Source: Novosphingobium terrae (GTDB lineage: Bacteria > Pseudomonadota > Alphaproteobacteria > Sphingomonadales > Sphingomonadaceae). From it: a DNA stretch of 64,000 nucleotides. The DNA lies in contig NZ_JABVZR010000002.1 of the NCBI RefSeq assembly GCF_017163935.1, positions 2,170,001-2,234,000 of the forward strand, given 5' to 3'. The translations under genes and the position numbers were made by a program. The notes below the pieces were generated by a model, which had not been told where the DNA came from, did not search any database, and worked only from the letters and a program-made list of their open reading frames with translations. Positions within the stretch are counted from its first letter, which is position 1, and the number at the start of each line of letters is the position of its first letter. Of this stretch, positions 1 through 8,432 are shown one piece after another.

Positions 1-164
1 TTGCCCTCCACCACCACCGCGCGATGCGGGGTCAGCTTGCCGGTGCGCGTGTCGACGATGGTGGCATTGTCCAGCACGATGCGCTGCGCGCAGGCCCCCG
101 AAGCCGTGCCGAGCGCGAGGGCAGCGCAGGCCACATGCAGCCCGAGGCGTTTGATCCTGACCAT
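1..164 (-). CDS. Secreted amidohydrolase, N-terminal part only (runs off window)
   Basis: Only the first 54 codons lie in the window; the gene continues beyond position 1. The ATG at 164 is preceded by AAGGAA at a good distance. The product begins with a signal peptide of about 23 residues ending in ACAQ, followed by IVLDNATIVDTRTGKL and a segment typical of the N-terminal beta-sandwich of imidazolonepropionase-like amidohydrolases of the cytosine-deaminase/dipeptidase type. Metal ligands lie outside the window, so the substrate cannot be judged. It follows an alpha/beta hydrolase and a TonB-dependent receptor on the same strand, which suggests periplasmic processing of an imported compound. 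Confidence 0.6.
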   Translation of the reverse strand, partial: MVRIKRLGLHVACAALALGTASGACAQRIVLDNATIVDTRTGKLTPHRAVVVEG

Positions 165-187
165 ATCGGTTTCCTTCGATCGGGGGT

Positions 188-1024
188 TCAGCCTGCCACC
201 GCAGCGCGTTCGTCCAGCAACTGGCTCAGCGTGTGGGCGAAGGATTCGGGCTTCACCGCATAGCCCAGATGAGCGCCGGGGAAGATCTGCAGCGGCGCGC
301 CCAGCTTTGCCGACAGGGCATGGGCGATGGGGGTGGTGGGGTTGGCAGGGTCCTGCATTTCCTCGCCCACGCCGATCACCAGACGGTTCGCTTCCTGCTT
401 CAGCGTGGTCATATCGAGCTGCACCGGCGGATAGTGGCGCATCTCATGCTCGAACCAATAGGTCATGTTCTTGACGATCTGGGGCGCGGGTGTGCCCGAC
501 ATGGTTTGCGCAAAGACCTGATGATCCGAGGTGGGCGTCTGCATCCAGACGCTCATAAAGCGCTTCATTGCCGCGCCGATGCCCTCTGCCTTGTAGAGAT
601 CGTAGATGGCAAGGTTTTCGGCGATCAGCTCATCGCCCTTGGGGTGATGGTGCGAGGCGGGCGGTTCATGCGCGATCAGCGTCTCGACGACCTCGGGGTG
701 GCGCGCCAGCACGGTCAGCGCCACGATGGCGCCCGAACTGCTGCCCAGAATGGTGGCGCGGGTCTTGCCCGTATGCGCGATCAGGCGCGCCACATCGTCG
801 GCATCGGTCTCCAGTCTATGGGCATAGTCCTGCTCGCCATCGAGCGTGCTGCGGGAAAAGCCCCGGCGGTCGTAGATCAGCACGGTGAAGCGGTCCTGCA
901 GTTGCTGTGCAATGGCCTGAAACACCATGGCCGAGCCTTGGGCGCCGGGGATGAACACGATCAGCGGCCCTTCCCCGATGGTTTCGAAATGCAGCTCGGC
1001 GCCGGGGACTTGCAATGTGCTCAC
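188..1024 (-). CDS. Alpha/beta hydrolase
   Basis: A 278-residue alpha/beta hydrolase fold protein. The nucleophile elbow GSSSG is at residues 94-98 (Ser96), the oxyanion region is IVFIPGAQG near residue 22, and a C-terminal catalytic His is seen in FPGAHLGY (about His252). I chose the GTG start at 1024 because GAGGAG lies 8 bases upstream; the reading frame stays open further upstream but would overlap the preceding receptor gene. No signal peptide, so cytoplasmic. It is 28 bases downstream of a TonB-dependent receptor gene and 23 bases upstream of a secreted amidohydrolase gene, probably one operon. Substrate unknown (ester, lactone or C-C hydrolase are all possible). Confidence 0.85.
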   Translation of the reverse strand: MSTLQVPGAELHFETIGEGPLIVFIPGAQGSAMVFQAIAQQLQDRFTVLIYDRRGFSRSTLDGEQDYAHRLETDADDVARLIAHTGKTRATILGSSSGAIVALTVLARHPEVVETLIAHEPPASHHHPKGDELIAENLAIYDLYKAEGIGAAMKRFMSVWMQTPTSDHQVFAQTMSGTPAPQIVKNMTYWFEHEMRHYPPVQLDMTTLKQEANRLVIGVGEEMQDPANPTTPIAHALSAKLGAPLQIFPGAHLGYAVKPESFAHTLSQLLDERAAVAG

Positions 1025-1052
1025 GGGGATGTCTCCTCTCGCAGGGGGGGAT

Positions 1053-3422
1053 TTAGAACTTGACCGAAACGCGGCCGCCGAAGGTGCGCGGCGGTGTCGT
1101 GCCCACAACGGACAGGTTGATCAGCGGCGCGGGCGACTGGAAGGTGGGCACGCGATTGTCCTCGATGTTGCGCACAAAGGCGGCGGCGGACCAGCGGCCA
1201 TTGGCAGGCCCAAAGGAAATCTGCGCATTGGTCTGCCAGCTGTGATCGACATAGCCGCCGCCATCGCTGACATAGGCAAAGTTGATGAAGCGCCCGCTCT
1301 TATACTGCGTGTCCAGCCCCAGCACGATCTTGTAATCGCCGACCGGAATGGTTTGCTGCGCGCCCAGATTCATCGTCCAGCGCGGCGCATTGTTGGCGGC
1401 AAAGCCCGAGCAGTTGATGATATAGACCGCGCCGCTCAGCGTATAGGGGCAGCCCGTAACCGGCGGGGCCGAAGCACCCGTGGTGTAGATGAAGGAGGTG
1501 TTCTGGGCGTGCAGATACTGGATATCGGCGCTCAGCAGCGTGGTTTTGGTGATCAGCGCCTGGGTTTCCACCTCCACGCCGTAAATCTTCGAGCTGCCGA
1601 TGTTGTCGGTGAAATTGGCGTTATTGCCATTGCTGTCGAGCCCGACATGGTTGACCTGCTGATTGCGATAATTCCAGAGGAAGCCTTCAAGGTTCAACTG
1701 CAGGCGGTTGTCGAAAAAGCGGTTCTTGCTGCCCAGCGTATAGGCGGTGATGGTTTCGGGCTGATAGGTCTCATGGCCGACCGCCGCGGCAAAACCGCCC
1801 GAGCGATAGCCGGTCTCGACACTGGCATAGAGCAGGGAATGGCGGGTCAGATCATACTCCACCGCGCCGCGCCAGGTGACGCGCTGGTTGGTAAGCTGTG
1901 AATTGTAGCTGCTGTCGGTGCGGGTGACGATGGCGCCGCTGGTGCCCAAGGGCGCTGCGGGTACGCCTTGCGGCGGGAAGGCGAAGGGCAGTTGCGAGGG
2001 CATGTCCACAAGGGGGAACAGCGGCGCTGTGGGGCAGCCGACCGTGGCGGGGGCGCGGCAGACGATCACCCCGGTGATGCCGTTGCTGACGAAATCCTTA
2101 TGGTCATGCGTGTAGCGGATACCGCCGACAAGGCGCAGCCTGTCTGTCAGATTGGCGGTCAGGCGGCCGAAGGGCGCCCATGAGGCGGTGTTGATCCGCT
2201 GGTCGGTCCATGAGGCCTGAGCGAAGACATTGACATCGGCATGATAGGCTTCGGTTTCATGGTAATAGAGCATGCCCAGCGTGTAGGAAAACATGCCGAT
2301 GCGGTTGCCGTTGAAGCGCAATTCACCGCTGTATTGCGAGTCATCTTCCTTGGTCTTGTAGAAGAAGGCGGCGGCATCGGCTGAATAATCCAGCTTGGAA
2401 TCGCGCCATGCCGGAATGAAGGTCAGTGTTCCGGCATCGGTTTTCCAGCTGATCTCGGCATTGGCGCCGTAGAAGCGGTTGTTCTGATAGGGCAATGGGG
2501 AGAGCGCACCCAATGTCCGCCCCGAAAGTCCGACATAGGTGCCCTGACGGAAAGCCTGGGATGCCGGCGTGTACAGGCCCTGATCCACCGGAATATTGGC
2601 CGGCACAAAGGTGTAATTGGCCGTGGCGGGGTTCAGCACATATTTCCCGGTGTAGCTGACGCTGTAACCGTAACCGCCATTATGCGCGTAATCGATCCCG
2701 ATCCGCGCCGTCAGCCGGTCGGTCAGCCTGCCGCCCATCTGGAAGCGCAGGCCTTCGGTGCGGTCGTCAGAGGTGCCGTCTTTCAGATAGCCGTCGCGCC
2801 GGGTGATCGTGCCGGAGAGGCGGGCCGCGCCATCCTGCCCCATAGCCAGATTGATTGCCCCTTCCGCATTGAAGGCGTTGTAATTGCCGTAGCTGGCGGT
2901 GGCATAGCCCGAATTCTCGCCATAATGCGGATGTTCGGGGTTGACGTTGATCGCCCCGCCCGTGGCATTGCGGCCATAGAGCGTGCCTTGCGGACCTTTC
3001 AGCACTTCGACGCGCGACAGGTCGAAGAAGGCGCCTGTGGTCGAGGTGGGGCGGCCGACATAGACATTGTCATAGTTGTAGGCGATGGCCGGATCGCTGG
3101 TGGGCACCACGGTGAAATTGCCCACGCCGCGCAGGAAGATCAGATTGCCGGTGCTGCTGGGCTCCACCGTCAGGGCGGGCACATGGTCGCTGAGCAGGCT
3201 GGCGTTGGTGGTGCCCGCGGCGACCAGATCGGCGCCGGTCACCACATCCACGGCCACGGCGGCGCGCTGCAGGTTTTCCTCACGCCGTTGAGCAGTCACG
3301 ATAATTTCGCTTAATTGCGGGCTGCCGGCAGCCGCGCCCCCCGATGGTGTGTCGCTTTGAGCAAAGGCCATCCCCGGAACCAAAGCCAGACACGCAACCG
3401 TGCTCATCAAAGCGGTGTGCAT
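1053..3422 (-). CDS. TonB-dependent outer-membrane receptor
   Basis: A 789-residue TonB-dependent receptor. The ATG at 3422 is chosen over one 6 bases upstream because GGGGAG then stands 6 bases away. Signal peptide of about 21 residues ending in AFAQ; TonB-box-like SEIIVTAQRREENLQ; plug domain with FLRGVGN and VEVLKGPQGTLYGRNATGGAIN; 22-strand-type barrel ending in GGRVSVKF with the terminal aromatic Phe expected for BAM-dependent insertion. It probably imports the compound handled by the alpha/beta hydrolase and amidohydrolase that follow on the same strand. The substrate cannot be read from the sequence. Confidence 0.93.
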   Translation of the reverse strand: MHTALMSTVACLALVPGMAFAQSDTPSGGAAAGSPQLSEIIVTAQRREENLQRAAVAVDVVTGADLVAAGTTNASLLSDHVPALTVEPSSTGNLIFLRGVGNFTVVPTSDPAIAYNYDNVYVGRPTSTTGAFFDLSRVEVLKGPQGTLYGRNATGGAINVNPEHPHYGENSGYATASYGNYNAFNAEGAINLAMGQDGAARLSGTITRRDGYLKDGTSDDRTEGLRFQMGGRLTDRLTARIGIDYAHNGGYGYSVSYTGKYVLNPATANYTFVPANIPVDQGLYTPASQAFRQGTYVGLSGRTLGALSPLPYQNNRFYGANAEISWKTDAGTLTFIPAWRDSKLDYSADAAAFFYKTKEDDSQYSGELRFNGNRIGMFSYTLGMLYYHETEAYHADVNVFAQASWTDQRINTASWAPFGRLTANLTDRLRLVGGIRYTHDHKDFVSNGITGVIVCRAPATVGCPTAPLFPLVDMPSQLPFAFPPQGVPAAPLGTSGAIVTRTDSSYNSQLTNQRVTWRGAVEYDLTRHSLLYASVETGYRSGGFAAAVGHETYQPETITAYTLGSKNRFFDNRLQLNLEGFLWNYRNQQVNHVGLDSNGNNANFTDNIGSSKIYGVEVETQALITKTTLLSADIQYLHAQNTSFIYTTGASAPPVTGCPYTLSGAVYIINCSGFAANNAPRWTMNLGAQQTIPVGDYKIVLGLDTQYKSGRFINFAYVSDGGGYVDHSWQTNAQISFGPANGRWSAAAFVRNIEDNRVPTFQSPAPLINLSVVGTTPPRTFGGRVSVKF

Positions 3423-3713
3423 GATCATCTCCCCAGATGTTTTGTTTTCTGTCACCGGGGCGGCTTTGGCCGCTCCCGGGCAGTTGCAGCGATGCTATTC
3501 TGTTAGCGCAATGTGTGAGCGATGCAGATTTGCGATGACTGATGACGAGGCCGTATCGGTGATCGCGGGCCGTTGAGGGATCGGGGCGCGCGCGTGTTTA
3601 AAAGCCGCGCAGCTTCTGGTTGCACCATTTCTTGGGCCATCGGTGCAAGCGGCTGGGGATCAGGCGATCACGCGCCCTGCAAGACTGTTTCGTATCGGGT
3701 TTTTGCCGGGATA
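3423..3713. other. Gene-less upstream region of the receptor
   Basis: Upstream region of the receptor gene, with no open frame that looks coding. I see no convincing operator. It grades into the scar region that holds the adenine deaminase and transposase relics. Confidence 0.5.
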
Positions 3714-3866
3714 TCAAAGCTGGTTGGTGACTGTGTCGATCTCGTTCAGGTGCCTGGATTTTTCCTTTTCTGCAAGGAACGAGCCGATGAAGGAATTGCG
3801 TGCCAGTTGGATCAGCCCCTCGCGGGTCAAGGCGCCAGCGGATACCAGAACGTAGAAGTTACGTTC
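3714..3866 (-). pseudogene. Relic of the C-terminus of an adenine deaminase
   Basis: Minus-strand translation gives NFYVLVSAGALTREGLIQL, then ARNSFIGSFLAEKEKS and RHLNEIDTVTNQL followed by a stop. This aligns over about 48 residues, without frameshift, with the C-terminus of the intact adenine deaminase of this window ([19 protein letters not shown] ... HLENIDTV). No upstream part of the enzyme is present, so it is a fragment of a second, diverged copy. It may mark the edge of a lost duplicate of the purine cluster. Confidence 0.8.
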
Positions 3867-4204
3867 ACATAAATACCGAGATCAAACCCCGCATTTCGAT
3901 TATGCTGAGATGCGCAGAAATCTACGATATTTCGATCTTTCTACACAGATCTAGCCAAGACAAGAACAAATCTAGGCATCAATGCTGACATCTTTTACGG
4001 AGTCAAAATTCTAATAAAGGGCAACGCCTGCGCGCTCTAATCGTCCCTTGCAGCCGTTCACATGGCGATGTTGGCATAGATGCGCGTTAAGTTACCCCGC
4101 CTCGGATCATCGTTGGCCCAAGGGCATCTAATCCGACGCTCGCTGGTCCGCATCCAGTCTAGGTGCACCAATCTACGCTATGGCGCTCGACAACGCGCCA
4201 TGGC
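3867..4204. other. Scar region, lower GC; possible tRNA 3' relic
   Basis: No coding frame is convincing. Bases 4137-4172 resemble the 3' part of a tRNA: GCTGG / TCCGCAT / CCAGT as a T arm, then a stretch ending in CACCA, but no matching 5' acceptor strand is present upstream. It lies directly before the transposase relic. The tRNA reading is tentative. Confidence 0.25.
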
Positions 4205-4332
4205 TTCCGGAGTTGCCATAGCCTGCCACGATCGATGCCCTACCTTGCCTTCTCCGAGCTTGCCTTGGCCGCAACTGTGCTCTTCTGGTTCCGATCAACC
4301 AGTCCTGAACCTAAGTTGGGTTTCCTTGTCAG
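4205..4332 (+). pseudogene. Relic of IS5-type transposase C-terminus (copy 1)
   Basis: Two frames together give GVAIACHDRCP and then SELALAATVLFWF, recognisable as the usual C-terminus of IS5-family transposases (..VATRYDRCPKTFLSAIALAATVIFWL). A frameshift separates the two pieces. The same C-terminal motif occurs at 10026-10320, and the two DNA segments are clearly alike around CTTCTCCG and TGGCCGCAAC. The rest of the element is gone. Confidence 0.7.
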
Positions 4333-4452
4333 TGTTTCCCAATTAGGAGGCCACCCCATTATGGTAGGCTAGATGAAAGCGTTGCCTGTCCGGCAAACAG
4401 GACCTTTGTCACATCGCTGACGCCCTACCGGACTGATTGGTCACTGCCAGTA

Positions 4453-6696
4453 TCATGCGATATCCAGTTCCGCGCGCAATGCGGCAATCAGGTCGGGAAT
4501 CCGTGTCAGTTGCCCTTCCTCCTCGTCCAGGATGGCGGTGAACAGCGCCTGCCGGATCGCCGTCCGTTCCTCGACGGGGATGGCCACCGGGCAAGCCGAC
4601 CACACAATGTCGAGCAGGCGCCCCCCGCCGTGCAGGCGCCCCATCAGATAATCATGCTCGCGCCAGGCGCGGCTGAAAAAGGCGCCGAACTGATGCATCG
4701 CTTCGCCTTTCAGCCGTCGCGCCAGACCGGTTTCGCCCTGCTCGCCTTGCCAGTCCATGGGGGAAATGCGATCGATGCGGACGGGCGATGTTTCGGCCAG
4801 ATCGTTCTGCTGGAACCATGCCAGCGTGGCGGCGTCATGATAGGCGAAACCAAGATAAGCCACCATCACCGCCTGAACCAGCGCATCGGGCAGCTCGGTG
4901 AGCGCTTCGGCCAGAACCGCGTCCACCTGCCGGTCCAGCCGGTCCATCCCCCGCGCTTCGGCCAGACCGCGCAGCGCCGCACCCGGATGGAACTCCCAAT
5001 CCGCATCCTGCGCCCCACTTTGCACGGCGCCCAGCGTCAGCGAGAGCGCCTGCCACGCGGCGGCGCTGGCCCGGTCCTGGGCGGTTTCGGCGATCTCGGG
5101 TTGCGCCTCGCGTGCCTGATCCAGCCGCGCGATCAGGTGCCGCATGCGCCGCTGACGATAGGCCACGTCATGGTCGCGCAGGAAGCCGATCAGCTCGCCC
5201 GAGAGGCCCGGCCCCTCCGATGGCGTCAGGCGCAGGTTGGCCCGCGCCCACCGCCCCAATGTCTCACGGGAGGCGCCGGTGCTGGCGGCGATCTGGTCCA
5301 GCGTAGCCTCCAGCTTATAAAGCGCATAGGCGTGATAGGCATAGCCCGCCTGCTGCGCCGCTGCGTGTTGCGCGGCGGCCCGCCATGCGCCCAATTGCCG
5401 GGCGGCGGGGCGCGCGCTCAGGATTTCTTTGCCCAGCACCAGCCGCACGGCCTTGGTCACCTCATCCTGAATGCCGCTGGCGATGTCATGGGCGCGCTGC
5501 AGGGCGGCCGATTGGCGGGTGAGCGATTCAAGGTTGTCACGGATGGGCTGTTCGCGCGGAATGGTTGAAATGGCGCGAAAGATCACCGGAAAGAAGCCCG
5601 GTGAGCCGTCGCCGGCGGGTTCCGCCTGCAGGGATCGCGATTGCGTGGGGTCGACATAGACGAGGCGGCGGTCGACCTCCACCTCGGCGGGGCGGGCGGA
5701 GAGGGCGGCGATGGCCGGGCCGAAAGGGGCGTTGACCAGCACCGATCCGTCCATCAGGGCAACTTTGTCCAAATCGCCTTTGGCCGCATGGGCGGGCATG
5801 ATCCGCGCCAGAAATGCATCGCGCCCCGGCCAGACTTGCTCGCGGGCGGTCATCATCCGGTCGATTTCACTCACCTGCAAGGGTGGGAAGGCGCCGGGAA
5901 AGCTGGCCGTGGCCCGCGCGGCAAAGACCAGCTCGGGCAGGGAGGCCCAGGGCCCCGCCGAGGATGAGGCCCGAAAATCGATGGACACACGATGTTCAAG
6001 CTCTTCCACCCAGTCCGGACTGTGGAGCGCGATGCGCTGGACATAGCCGGTGCAGTCCGTTGCCGTGGTGAACAGGTCAAGCGGGTGGGCATCGGGCAGC
6101 AGGCGCGCGCCCGCCGGGCTGGCGGCCATCTCGTCCAGCGCCTCGGCGATCAGGCCGGAAAAGCCGATGCCGCTAAAGGGGGCCTCGAACCAGCGGGCGC
6201 GCACCAGATGGGCCAGCCTGCTGCGCACCTCCGGCTCGTCGGCGGGCAGAACCGGCTCCCCGGCGCCCAGCATGCGCCCCATCAGCGGCGCCAGCCACTG
6301 CTTGGCCGTCCCGCGCCATGTGCCCTCTTCCTTGGTGAGCAACTGGTCGATATCGGCTCGTTCCAGCCAAAGGCGCGTCAGCGGTTCGAGCGATTGGCCC
6401 GACTGAATGGCCTGAGCCAGAAACACGCTGTTGAGCCCGCCCGCACTGGCCCCGGCGACGATATCGGGCAGGATGGACAGATTGAGCCCGCCCCGTTGCC
6501 CGATCGTGTCCAGCATGGCGGCGTAGACCTGCTCGACGCGATGCAGGGAAGGGGTGGTGTGTTGGTGGTCGGGGCGCTGACGAGCGGTGCTCGCCCGGGC
6601 CAGATGCCACACTTCCTTTGTTACGCCATGCATGTAAACGGCAAGGCTGATCCCACCATAACAGACCAGAGCGATGCGGAGTTCCTTACGGCGCAT
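4453..6696 (-). CDS. Patatin-like phospholipase (DUF3376-type patatin protein)
   Basis: A 747-residue protein of the long patatin-like family. The oxyanion-hole segment CYGGISLAVYMHG is at residues 12-24; the lipase motif GASAG at 82-86 gives nucleophile Ser84; the second catalytic residue is Asp316 in LMDGS (the family usually has DGG or DGS). Long C-terminal region after residue 400, rich in helices, as in family members of about 740 residues. I used the ATG at 6696; the frame continues upstream only through a TTG. No signal peptide. It stands alone, with scar DNA downstream. Expected role: cytosolic or membrane-peripheral acyl hydrolase; the physiological lipid is unknown. Confidence 0.85.
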   Translation of the reverse strand: MRRKELRIALVCYGGISLAVYMHGVTKEVWHLARASTARQRPDHQHTTPSLHRVEQVYAAMLDTIGQRGGLNLSILPDIVAGASAGGLNSVFLAQAIQSGQSLEPLTRLWLERADIDQLLTKEEGTWRGTAKQWLAPLMGRMLGAGEPVLPADEPEVRSRLAHLVRARWFEAPFSGIGFSGLIAEALDEMAASPAGARLLPDAHPLDLFTTATDCTGYVQRIALHSPDWVEELEHRVSIDFRASSSAGPWASLPELVFAARATASFPGAFPPLQVSEIDRMMTAREQVWPGRDAFLARIMPAHAAKGDLDKVALMDGSVLVNAPFGPAIAALSARPAEVEVDRRLVYVDPTQSRSLQAEPAGDGSPGFFPVIFRAISTIPREQPIRDNLESLTRQSAALQRAHDIASGIQDEVTKAVRLVLGKEILSARPAARQLGAWRAAAQHAAAQQAGYAYHAYALYKLEATLDQIAASTGASRETLGRWARANLRLTPSEGPGLSGELIGFLRDHDVAYRQRRMRHLIARLDQAREAQPEIAETAQDRASAAAWQALSLTLGAVQSGAQDADWEFHPGAALRGLAEARGMDRLDRQVDAVLAEALTELPDALVQAVMVAYLGFAYHDAATLAWFQQNDLAETSPVRIDRISPMDWQGEQGETGLARRLKGEAMHQFGAFFSRAWREHDYLMGRLHGGGRLLDIVWSACPVAIPVEERTAIRQALFTAILDEEEGQLTRIPDLIAALRAELDIA

Positions 6697-7063
6697 GGTT
6701 GGTAATGTGCGCCTTTGCCCCGTTGATGGCAATCGCCCGTCCAAATAACGGTTCTGTGCTGCAATGTGTTTGAAAAGAAGCTTTTTCTTAGCGCAAACAT
6801 CGCCACGCCCATCGCGCAGGCATCATGTTGTGTCTGCGTGAGCAGTATGCGCGGCTCCTGCTCGCGTCGGCATCGGCGGCACACACCTTTCCAACACAAT
6901 CGCTTCCGGGTCAGGCAGGGCGGCAATGGATGAGGCAATCAGCAGGAGCGGATCGCGGAGCGTTCATCCATTCATCCACCTCGATCCTATCTACCGTGTG
7001 AACGGAAGGTAGCTTACAAAGAGTACATTTGGGCAGGAAAGGAGCGCTTTGTCAGCGTTGGGA
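6697..7063. other. Intergenic region, nothing recognised
   Basis: A region between the patatin gene and the LysR stop codon. It contains a short palindrome AAGAAGCTTTTTCTT near 6775 in the upstream region of the patatin gene. I see no gene, RNA or terminator with a T tract. Confidence 0.4.
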
Positions 7064-7978
7064 TCATTCCAACACGAGCTGCTCAGCCAGAAAATCGACG
7101 AAAACCCTTGTCTTGGGCGGCAGATAGCGACTGGCCGGCCACAGCACGCGAAACGATCCGGCATCGCGCAAATATCCATCCATCAGTTTCACCAGCCGTC
7201 CCGAACGCAACTGGTCAGCCACCGCGAAGGGCGGAAGGCAGGCGATGCCAAAGCCCTGCTCGGCCAGATAGACCAGGGGATCTATCGTGCTGACCACCGT
7301 GCTTTTCGGCAGATCCAGCGCCAGATCCACGCCATCGCGCACCAGCGGCCAGGGCTCCAGCCGGCCGCTGTTCATATAGCGGTGATGCAGGCAATCATGC
7401 TGCAACAAATCCTCGGGCGCTTGCGGCACGCCGCGTTGTTCCAGATAGGAGGGCGACGCTACGATGCGGTGGCGAAAGACACCCAGCTTGCGGCTCATCA
7501 AGCGGCTGTCGGCGATATCGCCGGTGCGGATCACCGCGTCGAAGCCCTCCTCGATCACCGAAACCATGCGGTCGGTGAAATCGATGTCCATGCTGATCGC
7601 GGGCCAGGCTTTCATGAAGCCGGCGATCACCGGCATCAGCAGCATCCCGGCAATCGGCAAACTGATGCGCAGTACGCCTTGAGGCGCGGCTGTGGACTGG
7701 ATCAGCATCGCCTCGGCGGCATCGACCTCCTCGAAGATGCGGCGGCTGTGGTCGAGGAAGGTCGTGCCCTCCGCCGTCAATGTCATGCTGCGGGTGCTGC
7801 GATGGAAGAGGCGCACGCCCAATCGTTCTTCCAGCCGCGCGATGGCCTTGCCCACTGCCGAGGCCGAGACGCCCAGATCGCGCGCCGCCGCCACGAAGCT
7901 ACCCGCCTCTGCGGTACGGACAAACGCATTGAGAGCGCCCAGACGATCCAAAGCCTGATCTTTCAATTGCGGACTCAA
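7064..7978 (-). CDS. LysR-family transcriptional regulator
   Basis: About 300 residues. Winged helix-turn-helix at roughly residues 10-68 (FVRTAEAGSFVAAARDLGVS, then KAIARLEERLGVRLFHRSTR), followed by the LysR substrate-binding domain. The start is uncertain: the frame begins with TTG at 7978, and a TTG about ten codons later also fits the family. It is divergent from the monooxygenase/MFS gene pair, with about 100 bases between, the standard arrangement for a LysR protein controlling the facing genes. Confidence 0.88.
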   Translation of the reverse strand: MSPQLKDQALDRLGALNAFVRTAEAGSFVAAARDLGVSASAVGKAIARLEERLGVRLFHRSTRSMTLTAEGTTFLDHSRRIFEEVDAAEAMLIQSTAAPQGVLRISLPIAGMLLMPVIAGFMKAWPAISMDIDFTDRMVSVIEEGFDAVIRTGDIADSRLMSRKLGVFRHRIVASPSYLEQRGVPQAPEDLLQHDCLHHRYMNSGRLEPWPLVRDGVDLALDLPKSTVVSTIDPLVYLAEQGFGIACLPPFAVADQLRSGRLVKLMDGYLRDAGSFRVLWPASRYLPPKTRVFVDFLAEQLVLE

Positions 7979-8078
7979 GAGTCCTGACTGAAAAGAACTC
8001 TAGCTTATTTTTCTGCAGGCAAGCCAGATTTATCTCCCGACGCGCCGGACCATCCCGGCGCTCGTCAGGATCAGCACC

Positions 8079-8432
8079 ATGCCCCATCAGGCCACATTCA
8101 GCGCTAACCCCACACCAACAACCTTCATCGTCAACGTCATCCACGCTCACCCCGGCAAGCAGGATGAAGCCTTCGCGGTGATCGAGCAGGTCGTGCGCTA
8201 TGTCGCCGCCAACAAGCCGGGCTTCCTATGGAGCAATCTTTCGCGCAGCACCGATGGGCAGACGGTGGTCAACATCGAAGCCATCGCCCATGCCGACCGT
8301 GTGGACGCCTTTTTCAGCGATCCGGTCTTTGTGGACCTCTTTGTCCGGCTCGATGCGGTTTCAAGCAGCGAATTTCATACCTATAGCGTAGGCGAACTGA
8401 TCTTCCCCGCCTTACCGGAAGGGCAGGGTTGA
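8079..8432 (+). CDS. Antibiotic biosynthesis monooxygenase (ABM) domain protein
   Basis: A 117-residue single-domain ferredoxin-like protein of the ABM/YgiN type: FIVNVIHAHPGKQDEAFAVI near residue 16, then PGFLWSNLSRSTDGQTVVNI and a HADRVDAFFSDP segment. Such proteins act as cofactor-free quinol or polyketide monooxygenases, or as heme-degrading relatives. The stop overlaps the next start (TGATG), so it is co-translated with an MFS exporter, and both face a LysR gene. This suggests a small detoxification unit for an aromatic or quinone compound (inference). Confidence 0.75.
   Translation: MPHQATFSANPTPTTFIVNVIHAHPGKQDEAFAVIEQVVRYVAANKPGFLWSNLSRSTDGQTVVNIEAIAHADRVDAFFSDPVFVDLFVRLDAVSSSEFHTYSVGELIFPALPEGQG

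Noticed and set aside
7049..7987. 312-residue plus-strand frame opposite the LysR gene
   Set aside because: High-GC shadow of a clear LysR gene; composition and His/Gln-rich sequence are typical of antisense frames.
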